DNA from: Flavobacterium supellecticarium
GTDB taxonomy: Bacteria > Bacteroidota > Bacteroidia > Flavobacteriales > Flavobacteriaceae
Reading direction: 5' to 3'
NCBI RefSeq assembly: GCF_004801375.1
Contig: NZ_SSNZ01000001.1
Span: forward strand, 496,001-560,000
DNA: 64,000 nucleotides
Positions 48,424 to 57,898 of this stretch are shown here, piece after piece. Position numbers and translations under genes: made by a program. The notes under the pieces were generated by a model. The model made no database searches, was not told the origin of the DNA, and saw only the letters and a program-made list of their open reading frames with translations. Positions within the stretch are counted from its first letter, which is position 1; each line of letters begins with the position of its first letter.

Positions 48424-48897
48424 TTACATTATAAAGTCCAACGGAATTTCCAATCCTTCTTTTACGATATCCAACGTAACAATGGTTCGGAAACTTTTGA
48501 TGTTTTTGTTACTAAAGAATAATCGTCGTGTTAATTGTTCATAGTCGTACATCGACGGGGTTACGATTACCAGTACAAAATCCGTTTCTCCGGTTACATA
48601 GTAACATTGTTGTACTTCGGGCGCGGATCGGAAGCTGTTTTTTGCTTGATCAATTAATTCAATCTTTTCGCTGTCCATCTTTACCTCAACGAATAGGGTG
48701 ATCATCCTCCCTACTTTTTCCCGGTTGATCACTGTAATATCGGCCGAGATCACACCAGTTTCCCGCATTCGTTTGATCCGTCGTTGTACTGCGGCAGCCG
48801 ACAATCCGATGCTTTCTCCTATCGTTCGTTGCGGTGTAAGATTGTCTTTTTGCAGCACTTTTAAAATTGCTAAATCAAATTTATCCAGATTTTCCAA
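48424..48897 (-). CDS. Lrp/AsnC family transcriptional regulator
   Basis: 157 residues. The N-terminal HTH (LDKFDLAILKVLQKDNLTPQ; IGESIGLSAAAVQRRIKRMR) leads into a RAM effector-binding domain (FRSAPEVQQCYYVTGETDFV, IVTPSMYDYEQL). It likely senses an amino acid. It is divergent with the acetyltransferase and transporter pair, which it may regulate (inference). Confidence 0.93.
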   Translation of the reverse strand: MENLDKFDLAILKVLQKDNLTPQRTIGESIGLSAAAVQRRIKRMRETGVISADITVINREKVGRMITLFVEVKMDSEKIELIDQAKNSFRSAPEVQQCYYVTGETDFVLVIVTPSMYDYEQLTRRLFFSNKNIKSFRTIVTLDIVKEGLEIPLDFIM

Positions 48898-49001
48898 ATG
48901 AATGTGGGGTATTAATGAAACAAAATTGCAAATCAGACCCTAAATTTAAAGAAAAAACACATGCTATTTGATCTATTTTTGCACTTTATACGCTCAAAAA
49001 A

Positions 49002-49568
49002 ATGACTGAAAAAGAAAAAATGCTTTCCGGAGCCTACTATACCTATATTGATGCCGAACTGGATGCCGAAAGAGATATTGCCGAAGATCTTGTAACCGAT
49101 TACAATCGCCTACACCCAAAAGAAGAAGCGGCACGAGCCACAATTATTCGCAAATTGTTTGGTTCTACCGGGGAAAAATTCAGTATCAAGCAACCGTTTT
49201 ATTGTGATTACGGTTATAATATTCATGTTGGCGAAAACTTCTTTTCGAATTTTAATTTTACGGTTCTCGACGAAGCGGAAGTCCGTATTGGTGATAATGT
49301 ATTAATTGCTCCCAATGTGAGTATCTATACCGTAAATCATGCGACTAATATCGAACAACGCAATGCCGGAATCGAATACGCCAAACCGGTTCATATCGAA
49401 AATAATGTCTGGATTGGTGGTAACACAGTAACTTTACAAGGGGTTACCATTGGTGCGAATTCCATTATTGGCGCTGGAAGCGTAGTCACCAAAAGTATTC
49501 CGGCCAATGTGATCGCAGCCGGAAATCCGTGTCGTGTTATTAAAGCGATCCCAGAAAACGAATTATAA
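49002..49568 (+). CDS. Sugar O-acetyltransferase (maltose/galactoside acetyltransferase type)
   Basis: 188 residues, left-handed beta-helix enzyme. The N-terminal helical cap (EKEKMLSGAYYTYIDAELDA) belongs to the Maa subgroup, and the hexapeptide repeats run from about 85 to 175 (IGDNVLIAPNVSIYTVNHAT; IGGNTVTLQGVTIGANSIIG) with catalytic His in NHAT. It transfers acetyl from acetyl-CoA to sugars. Confidence 0.93.
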   Translation: MTEKEKMLSGAYYTYIDAELDAERDIAEDLVTDYNRLHPKEEAARATIIRKLFGSTGEKFSIKQPFYCDYGYNIHVGENFFSNFNFTVLDEAEVRIGDNVLIAPNVSIYTVNHATNIEQRNAGIEYAKPVHIENNVWIGGNTVTLQGVTIGANSIIGAGSVVTKSIPANVIAAGNPCRVIKAIPENEL

Positions 49569-49589
49569 TTTTTTTCCTTCCCCTATTTT

Positions 49590-50480
49590 ATGCCATCATC
49601 GATTATCAAAGGTTTTTTTCTGGCTGTTTTAGCCGCTATGTTATGGGGTGTTTCCGGTACATTCGGACAGTTCCTTTTTCAGCAAAGAGGTATTAATGTC
49701 GAATGGTTGATTACCCTTCGAATGCTTGTATCCGGTACAATCCTGTTGCTTTTTGCCCGATTTGGCGAAAAATCGGATTTATGGGCAATCTGGAAAAATA
49801 AAAAAGATGCCATTCAACTATTGATTTTTAGTACTACCGGAATGTTGGCGGTACAGTACACCTATTTTGCGGCAATCAAACATTCGAATGCGGCTACTGC
49901 TACGGTTTTACAATATGCCGGACCGGTATTTATCGCGATTTATCTGGCGGCAAAAAATAAAAAACTCCCACGTCCTATTGAATATCTGGCCATCGCTTTG
50001 GCTGTGGGCGGTACTTTCTTACTGGTAACGCACGGTAATATCCATAGTCTGGCGATATCCGGAACCGCTTTGTTTTTCGGATTGGCATCGGCTGTAACCC
50101 TTGCCATTTATACTCTACAACCGATCGCATTATTAAGTCGGTATAAGTCATCGGTCATCATCGGATGGGGCATGTTATTGGGCGGACTGGCCTTTTCCTT
50201 TATAAAAGCACCATGGAGTATCGAAGGACAATGGGATGCCCAAACCTATCTTTACACCAGTTTTATTGTTCTTTTTGGAACTTTAATCCCTTTTTACAGC
50301 TACCTGACTGCCGTACAAATCATCGGTGGACAAAAAGCCAGTTTATTAGCTTCTGCCGAACCTTTATCGGCTACCATTATGGCCGTACTCTGGTTACAGG
50401 TTCCGTTTTCTACAATCGATTGGATTGGAAGTATTTGTATTATTTCAACTATATTTTTGTTGAGTAAGAAACCTAAATGA
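49590..50480 (+). CDS. EamA family drug/metabolite transporter
   Basis: 296 residues with ten predicted membrane helices in two EamA halves: LAAMLWGVSGTFGQFLF, AATATVLQYAGPVFIAIYLA, ILFGTLIPFYSYLTAVQIIG-type region and ASLLASAEPLSATIMAVLWL. It exports small molecules or amino acids. Twenty-one bases after the acetyltransferase, so likely cotranscribed. Confidence 0.92.
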   Translation: MPSSIIKGFFLAVLAAMLWGVSGTFGQFLFQQRGINVEWLITLRMLVSGTILLLFARFGEKSDLWAIWKNKKDAIQLLIFSTTGMLAVQYTYFAAIKHSNAATATVLQYAGPVFIAIYLAAKNKKLPRPIEYLAIALAVGGTFLLVTHGNIHSLAISGTALFFGLASAVTLAIYTLQPIALLSRYKSSVIIGWGMLLGGLAFSFIKAPWSIEGQWDAQTYLYTSFIVLFGTLIPFYSYLTAVQIIGGQKASLLASAEPLSATIMAVLWLQVPFSTIDWIGSICIISTIFLLSKKPK

Positions 50481-50497
50481 TATTAACACGTTCCTTA

Positions 50498-50767
50498 TTA
50501 ACGTCCTAATAAAGCAACTATAAATTCTATAAAGCCAGGATCCGGCAGTGTTTCCTTTCGCTCGTCTTGGCTTTCTTCCTTTTCTTTTTTAGTTTCGATA
50601 AGTGTTCTGATATTTTCGAGCTCTTCGTCTGTAAATTCGATTCCTCGCTCTTTTAAAATTTGGAAAGCCAGAACAACCGCTTGGGCTACAAAACCATTAC
50701 CGGGCACAAGATAACTTTCCAATTCCCGATTACCCATTTTTTCCAATACTTCCCTTTTGACTTTCAT
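50498..50767 (-). CDS. Small acidic hypothetical protein
   Basis: 89 residues from ATG 50767 (MKVKREVLEKMGNRELESYL). A central helix (FVAQAVVLAFQILKERGIEF) is followed by an acidic-basic stretch. No family is known. Eight bases after the next gene on the minus strand, suggesting a three-gene transcript. Confidence 0.6.
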   Translation of the reverse strand: MKVKREVLEKMGNRELESYLVPGNGFVAQAVVLAFQILKERGIEFTDEELENIRTLIETKKEKEESQDERKETLPDPGFIEFIVALLGR

Positions 50768-50775
50768 ATTCACTG

Positions 50776-51354
50776 TTATTCTATCAGACGCTGAAGTTTT
50801 TCGTATCCGCCACATTGCCCGAAATCACTTTGATCTTTATCTGTTCCTACGATATGAAACAAACGACAATCAAAACAGATTTTAGCAAAACCGGTTATTT
50901 TTCCTTTGTTTTTAAAAATGAAAATATCCCTGTAAATAGGTTCACATGCTGCTGCAAATCCATTGGCACATCTTGTCACACGAAATACCTCGCGTATTGC
51001 TTTATGTTTAGATGGATCCATTATTGTTTTAGAAAAATGCATTTTTTCAAGCATCCGTCCATAACTTTCATCCGGCAATATTGTAGGCGTATGCCCTCCG
51101 ATTACCTCCAAAAGCATCTCTTTTTCTTGTGATTTCTTTTCTCTATTCGCTTTGTCTAATTCATAGACATCATGCTCAGCAATATTCAGATAAAAATGCT
51201 CGACAGTATCAAACTTGAAATATGTACCATCACTTTCCTGAGTAACTACCTCTTTCTTTTCTTTTTGGATCATTTTATTTCGTTCCTTATTACAACTCAG
51301 AAGAAATACGATCGAGAATACCACAGTCAATTGACTTAAGACTCTTTTATACAT
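50776..51354 (-). CDS. Lipoprotein of unknown function with Cys-rich C-terminus
   Basis: 192 residues. The lipobox FLLSC puts Cys at residue 21. A helical linker rich in E/K is followed by a C-terminal domain with multiple Cys (TRCANGFAAACEPIYRDIF, then ICFDCRLFHIVGT) that could form disulphides or bind metal. It is unlike its neighbours in known families. Confidence 0.6.
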   Translation of the reverse strand: MYKRVLSQLTVVFSIVFLLSCNKERNKMIQKEKKEVVTQESDGTYFKFDTVEHFYLNIAEHDVYELDKANREKKSQEKEMLLEVIGGHTPTILPDESYGRMLEKMHFSKTIMDPSKHKAIREVFRVTRCANGFAAACEPIYRDIFIFKNKGKITGFAKICFDCRLFHIVGTDKDQSDFGQCGGYEKLQRLIE

Positions 51355-51366
51355 ACACTTTAACTA

Positions 51367-51927
51367 TCAATAATACAATCTAAAATCCAGCAGCTTACAT
51401 AAAGCATAATGTTTTTCGTGTAAGGTTTCGACAATTTCGACCAGATTGTCATCGTCTTCAAACAAGCTAAAGAAAACCCGGTCGAGATTGCTACTGCTTA
51501 TCGTAGGATGCATGTGTCCATAACCCGAAATAGCTCTTGCTCCGGTAATATCCAGAAAATATTGCGCTTCGTCGTCGTTTAAATCGAGAATCTTGGCATT
51601 GGCAAAGTGAATGATTTTGCCTTTCATTTTTCCTTCGAAAAGCTCGGCGATTTCTTCAATGCTGTAATAATATCCGTTTAAACAGATATTATTTCCTTTT
51701 CCCTGCATGACCAGATAGATAATTTCATAATTCTTAAAGTTATGATCTTCATACAATAAAGCGCCCAGACTTTCTTCCAGACCTTCAATTGAATCGCAAA
51801 CTTTATAAATACTGTCTATTCCCTGCTCGGCAGCTAGTTTTTCGAGATTTTTATATACTTCGGTCGCCCTAAATATCTCGATATCCGGGACCGCTTCGAG
51901 GCAATAAATAAATTTATCGTAATCCAT
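51367..51927 (-). CDS. DUF6642-like protein, possible inactive caspase-fold
   Basis: 186 residues. It opens KFIYCLEAVPDIEIFRA and has a core strand EIIYLVMQGKG followed by IEEIAELFEGKMKGKIIHFA and AISGYGHMHPTISSS. The order looks like caspase/CHAT-type folds: at the usual His-Gly the sequence is QG (Q75) and at the catalytic Cys position near IIHFANA it is Ala, so the site appears degenerate. Family name is from memory; function is unknown. It begins the small minus-strand unit. Confidence 0.55.
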   Translation of the reverse strand: MDYDKFIYCLEAVPDIEIFRATEVYKNLEKLAAEQGIDSIYKVCDSIEGLEESLGALLYEDHNFKNYEIIYLVMQGKGNNICLNGYYYSIEEIAELFEGKMKGKIIHFANAKILDLNDDEAQYFLDITGARAISGYGHMHPTISSSNLDRVFFSLFEDDDNLVEIVETLHEKHYALCKLLDFRLYY

Positions 51928-52088
51928 ATCATCAGGTTTTGCAATCGCAGCAAAAATAAGTTTTATTACGTTAAATACTACCGCAGCACTATGGTTTTAA
52001 CGCATTGAAAGCAATCTGTCAATCTGCAAAAAAAGTTCGAAAACCGCAACGGTTATCTTATCTTCGCATTTTACATTACAAACTTAAA

Positions 52089-52568
52089 ATGAGTACCACT
52101 CCAATAGCATATCCTGTAAACGGTAAGCCATTGCTAATCTTTAGTATGCTGATTTTGCTATTTTCAGTATTGCTTCCCGGTTGTCAGAAAAAGGATTTTA
52201 ACGAATACCGCTCCTATTATCGTGCCGTACATCATAACGACACGGCACTATTGGCCATCGAAACTCATAAAGATCGTTTTTACGGAAACTATCAGATTTA
52301 TTACGGAAGCCGCGTGGTAAAAGATTCCGGGAATATTGAAGGTATTATTTCCGGCGATACCTTACGCGGGAAGTACCGCTACCGTTCTTTTGGCGGTGGT
52401 ATCAATGTGGTACCGGTAATTTTTTTAAAGCGCAATGGGAAATTAATACTGGGTAGCGGTATTGCCGCCAGCTATATGAATTTTGTGTATTATAAACCGG
52501 AATTTCCGATTGTGTTTGAAAATTCTAAGTTTGTTTTTGATCAAGTGGAACAGACGGAGGTTGAATGA
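52089..52568 (+). CDS. Hypothetical lipoprotein
   Basis: 159 residues from ATG 52089. A hydrophobic N-terminus has lipobox VLLPGC (Cys 32), then a compact domain with repeated Y and G (SRVVKDSGNIEGIISGDTL, RGKYRYRSFGGGINVVPVIF), beta-rich. Common in flavobacteria, role unknown. It is convergent with the RADAR operon. Confidence 0.65.
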   Translation: MSTTPIAYPVNGKPLLIFSMLILLFSVLLPGCQKKDFNEYRSYYRAVHHNDTALLAIETHKDRFYGNYQIYYGSRVVKDSGNIEGIISGDTLRGKYRYRSFGGGINVVPVIFLKRNGKLILGSGIAASYMNFVYYKPEFPIVFENSKFVFDQVEQTEVE

Positions 52569-52635
52569 TATTATGAAAATGTTATTCTAATTTTTTAAGA
52601 TTTATATAATAATATATCTCTTTATTCTTTTTTAA

Positions 52636-55410
52636 TTAATCCAGAAAACTTTGTTCTAGTCCCATTTTTCTAACATTTTCAATCCAGTCATAAATCATCG
52701 ATTTATTATATTTCGGTTTTCCATTCTCATCTTTTTCTTTTTCCAAAGCAATTGCCATTAAGGCGTATTCATTTTCTAAAGAAGTAGAAAATATTCCTGC
52801 ATCATCTGTGTTTATAGAAACTGAAATTTGAGGTGACTCACTAATTTTTCTGTGGTCGTATTCCAAACCTAAATTATGCCATTTTATAATAGGGTGCTGT
52901 ATGTATTTCGATATTGGACCAATTAAATAATTTGATGTCGGATTCGTTTCAATAGCTATATTTCTCTGCAAAATACATTCCACCATACATTTTTGGACAG
53001 CTTCTACAAGCTTTATGTAACCATCAGTAATCTCAAATTGCTTTATTTCATTTCCTTTATTCTTCACCGATGGGTTATAATGATATTCATAATACAATCG
53101 AGAAATTTCATATCTGTTCCTTATCTGGTTGAGTCTGAAGTCCCCCTCATTTAAACGACATCTGTCCCAAAAATCATTGTTTATTAATTCATTAAAATAA
53201 ATAGCCAGGTTAATGTGTGTATACTTATTAAAATAATCATAATAAACATTTGGATCGTCTCCTCTAAGCTTCCATGCATCATAATAATCGTGATAAGATA
53301 TATGTCTTATTTCAGAATCTATATTAGAATTTAAATATATCTCGCTAAATAGTTGCTTAAATATGTCCTCAAGCTTTACCATTTCACCAAGATGTTCTTT
53401 TAACCCAAACTCTTTCGTCTTTGCTAACAACCATACAATATTATCCAGAATCATATGTTTAGTCATCATTATTTTTCTACATTTCAGTTCAAAATAATCA
53501 TGAACATCAACTCCAATAGCAAGTGCATGTCCGAATCTATCACCTTGTCCCATTCCTAAAAAAAACATACATTCATCGATATAACGCATACCATCTACAA
53601 TATCGAAAAAATCTTCACCCGCATGAAAAGTAACACGTAATGGTTTTATGCTTTTTATTCCTTTAACAAATATTTCCTCTTGTTTTAATGTGTGCTTTTT
53701 AAGATATCTAAAAGCCAAACCAAAAACTTCAGGTCGCGCTGCAATTTCACTTGAAGCGGCATCAATCCCTCTTACTTTAGTCGCAATAGCATAATTCTTT
53801 CTTAACTCTATAATACTATACGCATTCTTCTTTACTTTATGTCTTAGTGTTTCATCTCGCGATTGCTTAACCTGTTTTATCCATATGTAATTTTTGGTAT
53901 TGTTTTTTTTATTATAGACATTACAATCTCTTTTAAAAAAATGTAGCACAAAAAATAATTCTTCACATTTCTCTTCCTTATTTTCCTCTTTAAGCTGCCT
54001 AATATATTTAATAGAATCACTAATTCCTAATAAGTATTTTTTCCAGTCTGCTTCTGAGTTTTCTGATCCTCTAATCTTTATAATACCTTCAAGACTTTCC
54101 TTAAGTTCTAAAACCTTTTCATTTGGTCCTATTCTAACTTCATGAGATTTAATATTCATTAATTCCCTGTTATAATTTAAAGCCATGTCAAGAAAAAAAG
54201 TATTATAAATAGTTTTGTGTCCAATAAGAGAATATTTTCTGTCCTGATAAGCTTTAAAATTTCCAAAGCCATATCGTTTGTTTAACTGTATAATTTCATT
54301 TCTAAAAGCATTCTTTATCAACAAATAAAAATGTAAAAATTTTTCCAGTATAACAACATCCTTTTTAGTATTTAAACTTTGATATAAATTCTTAAACGAA
54401 TGATATAGTATATATCGCTCCCCAAATAAAAAATAACATCCTGAATAATTTTCCGGATGCATATTTCTTATAGCTGCATAATCGTAAAACTCTAGATTAC
54501 TTTTGTATGGTAGTTTTATTGCCTGCTCATTTCCTAAAAAGTTAATTTGATTTTTTATTTTTTCAAAGTTTAAACCGAGTTTAAACGAATCAACTGTATT
54601 AGCGTTTTGAAACAAACAATTAATGTCGAAATCTAGTTTATCATTAAAATGCTTTTCTAAATCACTATCTTTTATGTCTTTATTATAGTATTCGATCGCT
54701 TCAAATAACAATAACCGAATAGCTATTGCTTTTTTTATAAGTACTAAAAATTCAACTTTCTCATTATTAAAATCATACAAAGCTTTCCCAGCAAGTCTTC
54801 CTTCTTTAAGAATTTTTTTAAGATTATTTTTCTTTAAATCATATTTGTTCATCAAAGCGATCCAACTCACATCAAAATTTAAACTCGATGCATACAAATG
54901 GGAATGATTTTCAGCAACTCCTCTTTCAAGTATTTTTTTTAAACGTTTATTATTACTGAACAAAATAGGTCTCCAAGATAAATAATGTCGTTTCCTATTT
55001 GAGATTACATCACAATACGCCAAATGTGACGTAGAAAACACATCCTCTCCAATTTCAAATGTTAAATCACGCCATTTTAATAAATGTTCATAAACTATAA
55101 ACGGTTCTTTACCTTCATCCGTTATAACCTGATTGGTGAAATGTGAGAGAAGATAAAAAGGTGATCTTACACCATTGTTCTTATAGGGTGAAAAACTCCA
55201 ATCTTCTTCTACCTTACGGCAAAGATTATTTATTTCATCTACACTGTTATTATCAAATGTTCTTTGTGCGAATGCTGTCTTTTTAAAGACAGCACGATCA
55301 TTAACATATTTGCTGTTAACCAGATTATCTTTTCCTTGTAATTCTTTTAGTACGCTATCGGGATCCAAGCCATTAAAAAAAAGCTTTATTGTTTTACGTA
55401 GATTATCCAT
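52636..55410 (-). CDS. rdrB: RADAR system adenosine deaminase
   Basis: 924 residues, far larger than housekeeping adenosine deaminases (about 340). All ADA signatures are in order: metal HxH at H169-x-H171 (NHSHLY), the catalytic HAGE at 596-599 (TFHAGED), the RFGHA equivalent of RIGHG with metal-region H628, PTSN at 824-827 (ETNPTSN) and the metal/catalytic Asp pair in NTDD at 867-870. Large insertions lie between 175 and 590. Known: RdrB forms big assemblies and deaminates adenosine nucleotides or RNA upon phage infection, working with RdrA. The gene overlaps rdrA by 8 bases and is notably AT-rich, suggesting transfer. No SLATT-type accessory gene is attached. Confidence 0.92.
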   Translation of the reverse strand: MDNLRKTIKLFFNGLDPDSVLKELQGKDNLVNSKYVNDRAVFKKTAFAQRTFDNNSVDEINNLCRKVEEDWSFSPYKNNGVRSPFYLLSHFTNQVITDEGKEPFIVYEHLLKWRDLTFEIGEDVFSTSHLAYCDVISNRKRHYLSWRPILFSNNKRLKKILERGVAENHSHLYASSLNFDVSWIALMNKYDLKKNNLKKILKEGRLAGKALYDFNNEKVEFLVLIKKAIAIRLLLFEAIEYYNKDIKDSDLEKHFNDKLDFDINCLFQNANTVDSFKLGLNFEKIKNQINFLGNEQAIKLPYKSNLEFYDYAAIRNMHPENYSGCYFLFGERYILYHSFKNLYQSLNTKKDVVILEKFLHFYLLIKNAFRNEIIQLNKRYGFGNFKAYQDRKYSLIGHKTIYNTFFLDMALNYNRELMNIKSHEVRIGPNEKVLELKESLEGIIKIRGSENSEADWKKYLLGISDSIKYIRQLKEENKEEKCEELFFVLHFFKRDCNVYNKKNNTKNYIWIKQVKQSRDETLRHKVKKNAYSIIELRKNYAIATKVRGIDAASSEIAARPEVFGLAFRYLKKHTLKQEEIFVKGIKSIKPLRVTFHAGEDFFDIVDGMRYIDECMFFLGMGQGDRFGHALAIGVDVHDYFELKCRKIMMTKHMILDNIVWLLAKTKEFGLKEHLGEMVKLEDIFKQLFSEIYLNSNIDSEIRHISYHDYYDAWKLRGDDPNVYYDYFNKYTHINLAIYFNELINNDFWDRCRLNEGDFRLNQIRNRYEISRLYYEYHYNPSVKNKGNEIKQFEITDGYIKLVEAVQKCMVECILQRNIAIETNPTSNYLIGPISKYIQHPIIKWHNLGLEYDHRKISESPQISVSINTDDAGIFSTSLENEYALMAIALEKEKDENGKPKYNKSMIYDWIENVRKMGLEQSFLD

Positions 55411-57898
55411 TTTTAGCTAATAATTTCTCTAATTCAATAATTAATCTATCTCTATTAAATACTGCTTGCTTATTACCTCCAGACTTAAACAATGAATTAA
55501 AATGCTTTGTTTCCATAATAATATTTCTGAGATCTGAATCGACATCTCTGACATATTTTTCTAATGTTTTTCTTTCAAAGCTTACATGCTTCCTGTTTTT
55601 AAGAAACTGTATTAAAGATTTTAGCGCATCAATATTATTTACAGACTCTATTTCATTTATTCCACCTGGAGTTAATGACATAGATCTCACAATCTTATCT
55701 CCTGATTGCTCTTCATATATATGATTAATAATTCGTTTCAAGTCAGCATTATCTTCTTCAACAAAAATTTTAGCATAAGGAAATGCTTCATAATAATCTT
55801 CTATTGATAAATCTAAATATGAATATTTATCATTAAGATTTTTAAATGCTTTTTTCAATCCTTCATTTAAAAGAACTTTTAAAATATCATAATAACTAAG
55901 ATCTTTAAATTGTTTGTCCTTACTCAAACCTTTATAGCTTTTGATAAATTCATCATAAAAATTCATAACAAAATCTACATTATTAAAAAGGTAATAAAAC
56001 TTTGATTCAATCCAAATTTTATGATTTTTCTTTAAGTCACTATTGTCTTTTATGCTATAATTATTTGTCAATTTATGTAACAATGAATAAGGCGCAGAAA
56101 AAAACGAAAATAGGGAAAACTGTAAAGTTGAAACGTTCTCTAAACTTACATCAAAAATATTATGATTTAAGGCTCTAAATGATTCTCTAAATTGTCCTAA
56201 ATTCACAATAAAAGCAGCTAATATGCTTTTATCGATATCATTTAGATTTGATATTATCTCAAAGATTTCTAGATTATCAACTTTCTCTGTAAATCTAAAA
56301 TTATCTCTACTACGCCTCTTTTCATCTTTAGGCAGAACATCTCTAATAAATTTAGTATTTATTAAATCAGATTGATTAAAAATGTCCAATTCAAAAGAAT
56401 CTGAGACTTGAGAAAGCTCAATTCTGTATAGTAACTGTCTAACTATATATAATAATTTAAACGATTGAAACCAGTCGTAATTAACATCATCATCTAATAT
56501 TTGGGTTTCAATATTAAAAAAAACCCCATATACATCACTATTTTGGATTAAATTATAATTTTTAATATTCGTAATTTCATTTGGTATTTCTGAATAAAAA
56601 TATAATCTTAGAGTTTGAATAACTCTAAAATTAAGTAGATTAATATCAGATTGTAATATTAAATCTATCTGATCTAAATCGAGAAAATCTAATAAAAAGT
56701 CTCTAATGTAATTTTTAAATTCAATAACGGCCTCATAATGTTTTAAAGAGTTGTTCTTATAAAAATATTCTATTTTATTAAGCCTAACCAAGAGCGAAAT
56801 CAAACTACGTAAATTAGCTTTTAGAAAAATTGACTCTTGATAATCTTCTTTCTTTAAAAACAAACTTAAACGATCATACAACGTCTCTAGCACAAGTGTA
56901 TTTGCATTCTGAAAACCACTATTTTTTTTCTCTAATATTTTTTTCAAGTCTAATCTCGAGACATCTGGTAAGTTAATTCTTCTACTATCAGGTATAAGTT
57001 TATCTACATACTTAACTGCTTTACGTTTTATTTCTTTTTCATCAACTACGTTGAATAATATCTGAGAATTTCCTTTTACCTGAGCGAGGTATTCAGAATA
57101 TATATTAGCTTCAACTGCTTCTTTAAGTTGTTCCAGTTTACAGGCAATAAACAAAATAATATTTTTTGTAATTAAAAACCGTCTTATATCTTCTAGCATA
57201 TCATGGACACCATCGGTATTTAAATCAAAATCATCGATCGCAATAATAAGATACTTATTATCTCCTATAGACATAACCTCTAAGTACTTGTCTACTAATT
57301 TTTCAAAACTCTCTTTTAGATTACTACTCGTTGATAATTTAATTAAAGCATCAAGAGAATCTTCTGTATAAATGCTTTCTCTGTTATTGATATATCTTAA
57401 ATTATTAAATACTTCTTGAAATAAATTCACTAATTGCCTTCTATGATCATCCTGTATATTTATATTACTTCTATTTTCAAGATTGCACTTGAATTTGGAA
57501 AACATTTTTGCTAAAATAATTTCTAACAAGGTTTCTTCACCTTTAAATAAAGAAGGATCAATTAATTCGATTGTTGAGAAATTTACCCTTTTTATTTTTT
57601 CTTCATTAAAGAACTTTTCATCATTACTAGTATTTTTTTCAATAAGTGCCGTTAGAAATGAAATCATTGATGATGATTTACCTTGCCCTCTTTCCCCAGC
57701 AAAGCAAATAATATTATTAAAACTATTATTTACAATTTCAGTTTTAGCAGAACTATTTTCAGCATCGTTTAATATCTCTAAAAGATTTGCCTTTGCTGCC
57801 GTATAAACCTCTTTAAATATTGAATTTTTAAATTCAAAGCTTTTTTCAATTTTTATTCTATATGAATCTGTTAAGTTGATTCTAATACTATGTGCCAT
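55403..57898 (-). CDS. rdrA: RADAR system P-loop ATPase
   Basis: 831 residues. The Walker A motif is GERGQGKSS (68-76), with Walker B YLIIAIDDFD at 216-225, then a sensor-like FIACKLEQL. The long C-terminal half (about 270-831) is helical with no known domain, as in other RdrA proteins. Known: RdrA is a heptameric-ring ATPase thought to sense infection and cooperate with the RdrB deaminase. Start at 57898 is supported by the downstream gene overlap and by no better in-frame ATG. It leads the operon, and its neighbours outside are unrelated. Confidence 0.92.
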   Translation of the reverse strand: MAHSIRINLTDSYRIKIEKSFEFKNSIFKEVYTAAKANLLEILNDAENSSAKTEIVNNSFNNIICFAGERGQGKSSSMISFLTALIEKNTSNDEKFFNEEKIKRVNFSTIELIDPSLFKGEETLLEIILAKMFSKFKCNLENRSNINIQDDHRRQLVNLFQEVFNNLRYINNRESIYTEDSLDALIKLSTSSNLKESFEKLVDKYLEVMSIGDNKYLIIAIDDFDLNTDGVHDMLEDIRRFLITKNIILFIACKLEQLKEAVEANIYSEYLAQVKGNSQILFNVVDEKEIKRKAVKYVDKLIPDSRRINLPDVSRLDLKKILEKKNSGFQNANTLVLETLYDRLSLFLKKEDYQESIFLKANLRSLISLLVRLNKIEYFYKNNSLKHYEAVIEFKNYIRDFLLDFLDLDQIDLILQSDINLLNFRVIQTLRLYFYSEIPNEITNIKNYNLIQNSDVYGVFFNIETQILDDDVNYDWFQSFKLLYIVRQLLYRIELSQVSDSFELDIFNQSDLINTKFIRDVLPKDEKRRSRDNFRFTEKVDNLEIFEIISNLNDIDKSILAAFIVNLGQFRESFRALNHNIFDVSLENVSTLQFSLFSFFSAPYSLLHKLTNNYSIKDNSDLKKNHKIWIESKFYYLFNNVDFVMNFYDEFIKSYKGLSKDKQFKDLSYYDILKVLLNEGLKKAFKNLNDKYSYLDLSIEDYYEAFPYAKIFVEEDNADLKRIINHIYEEQSGDKIVRSMSLTPGGINEIESVNNIDALKSLIQFLKNRKHVSFERKTLEKYVRDVDSDLRNIIMETKHFNSLFKSGGNKQAVFNRDRLIIELEKLLAKNG

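Noticed and set aside
52636..57898. Claiming the ATPase-deaminase pair as a brand-new system
   Set aside because: The motifs and sizes match RADAR, already described; only the local variation is new.
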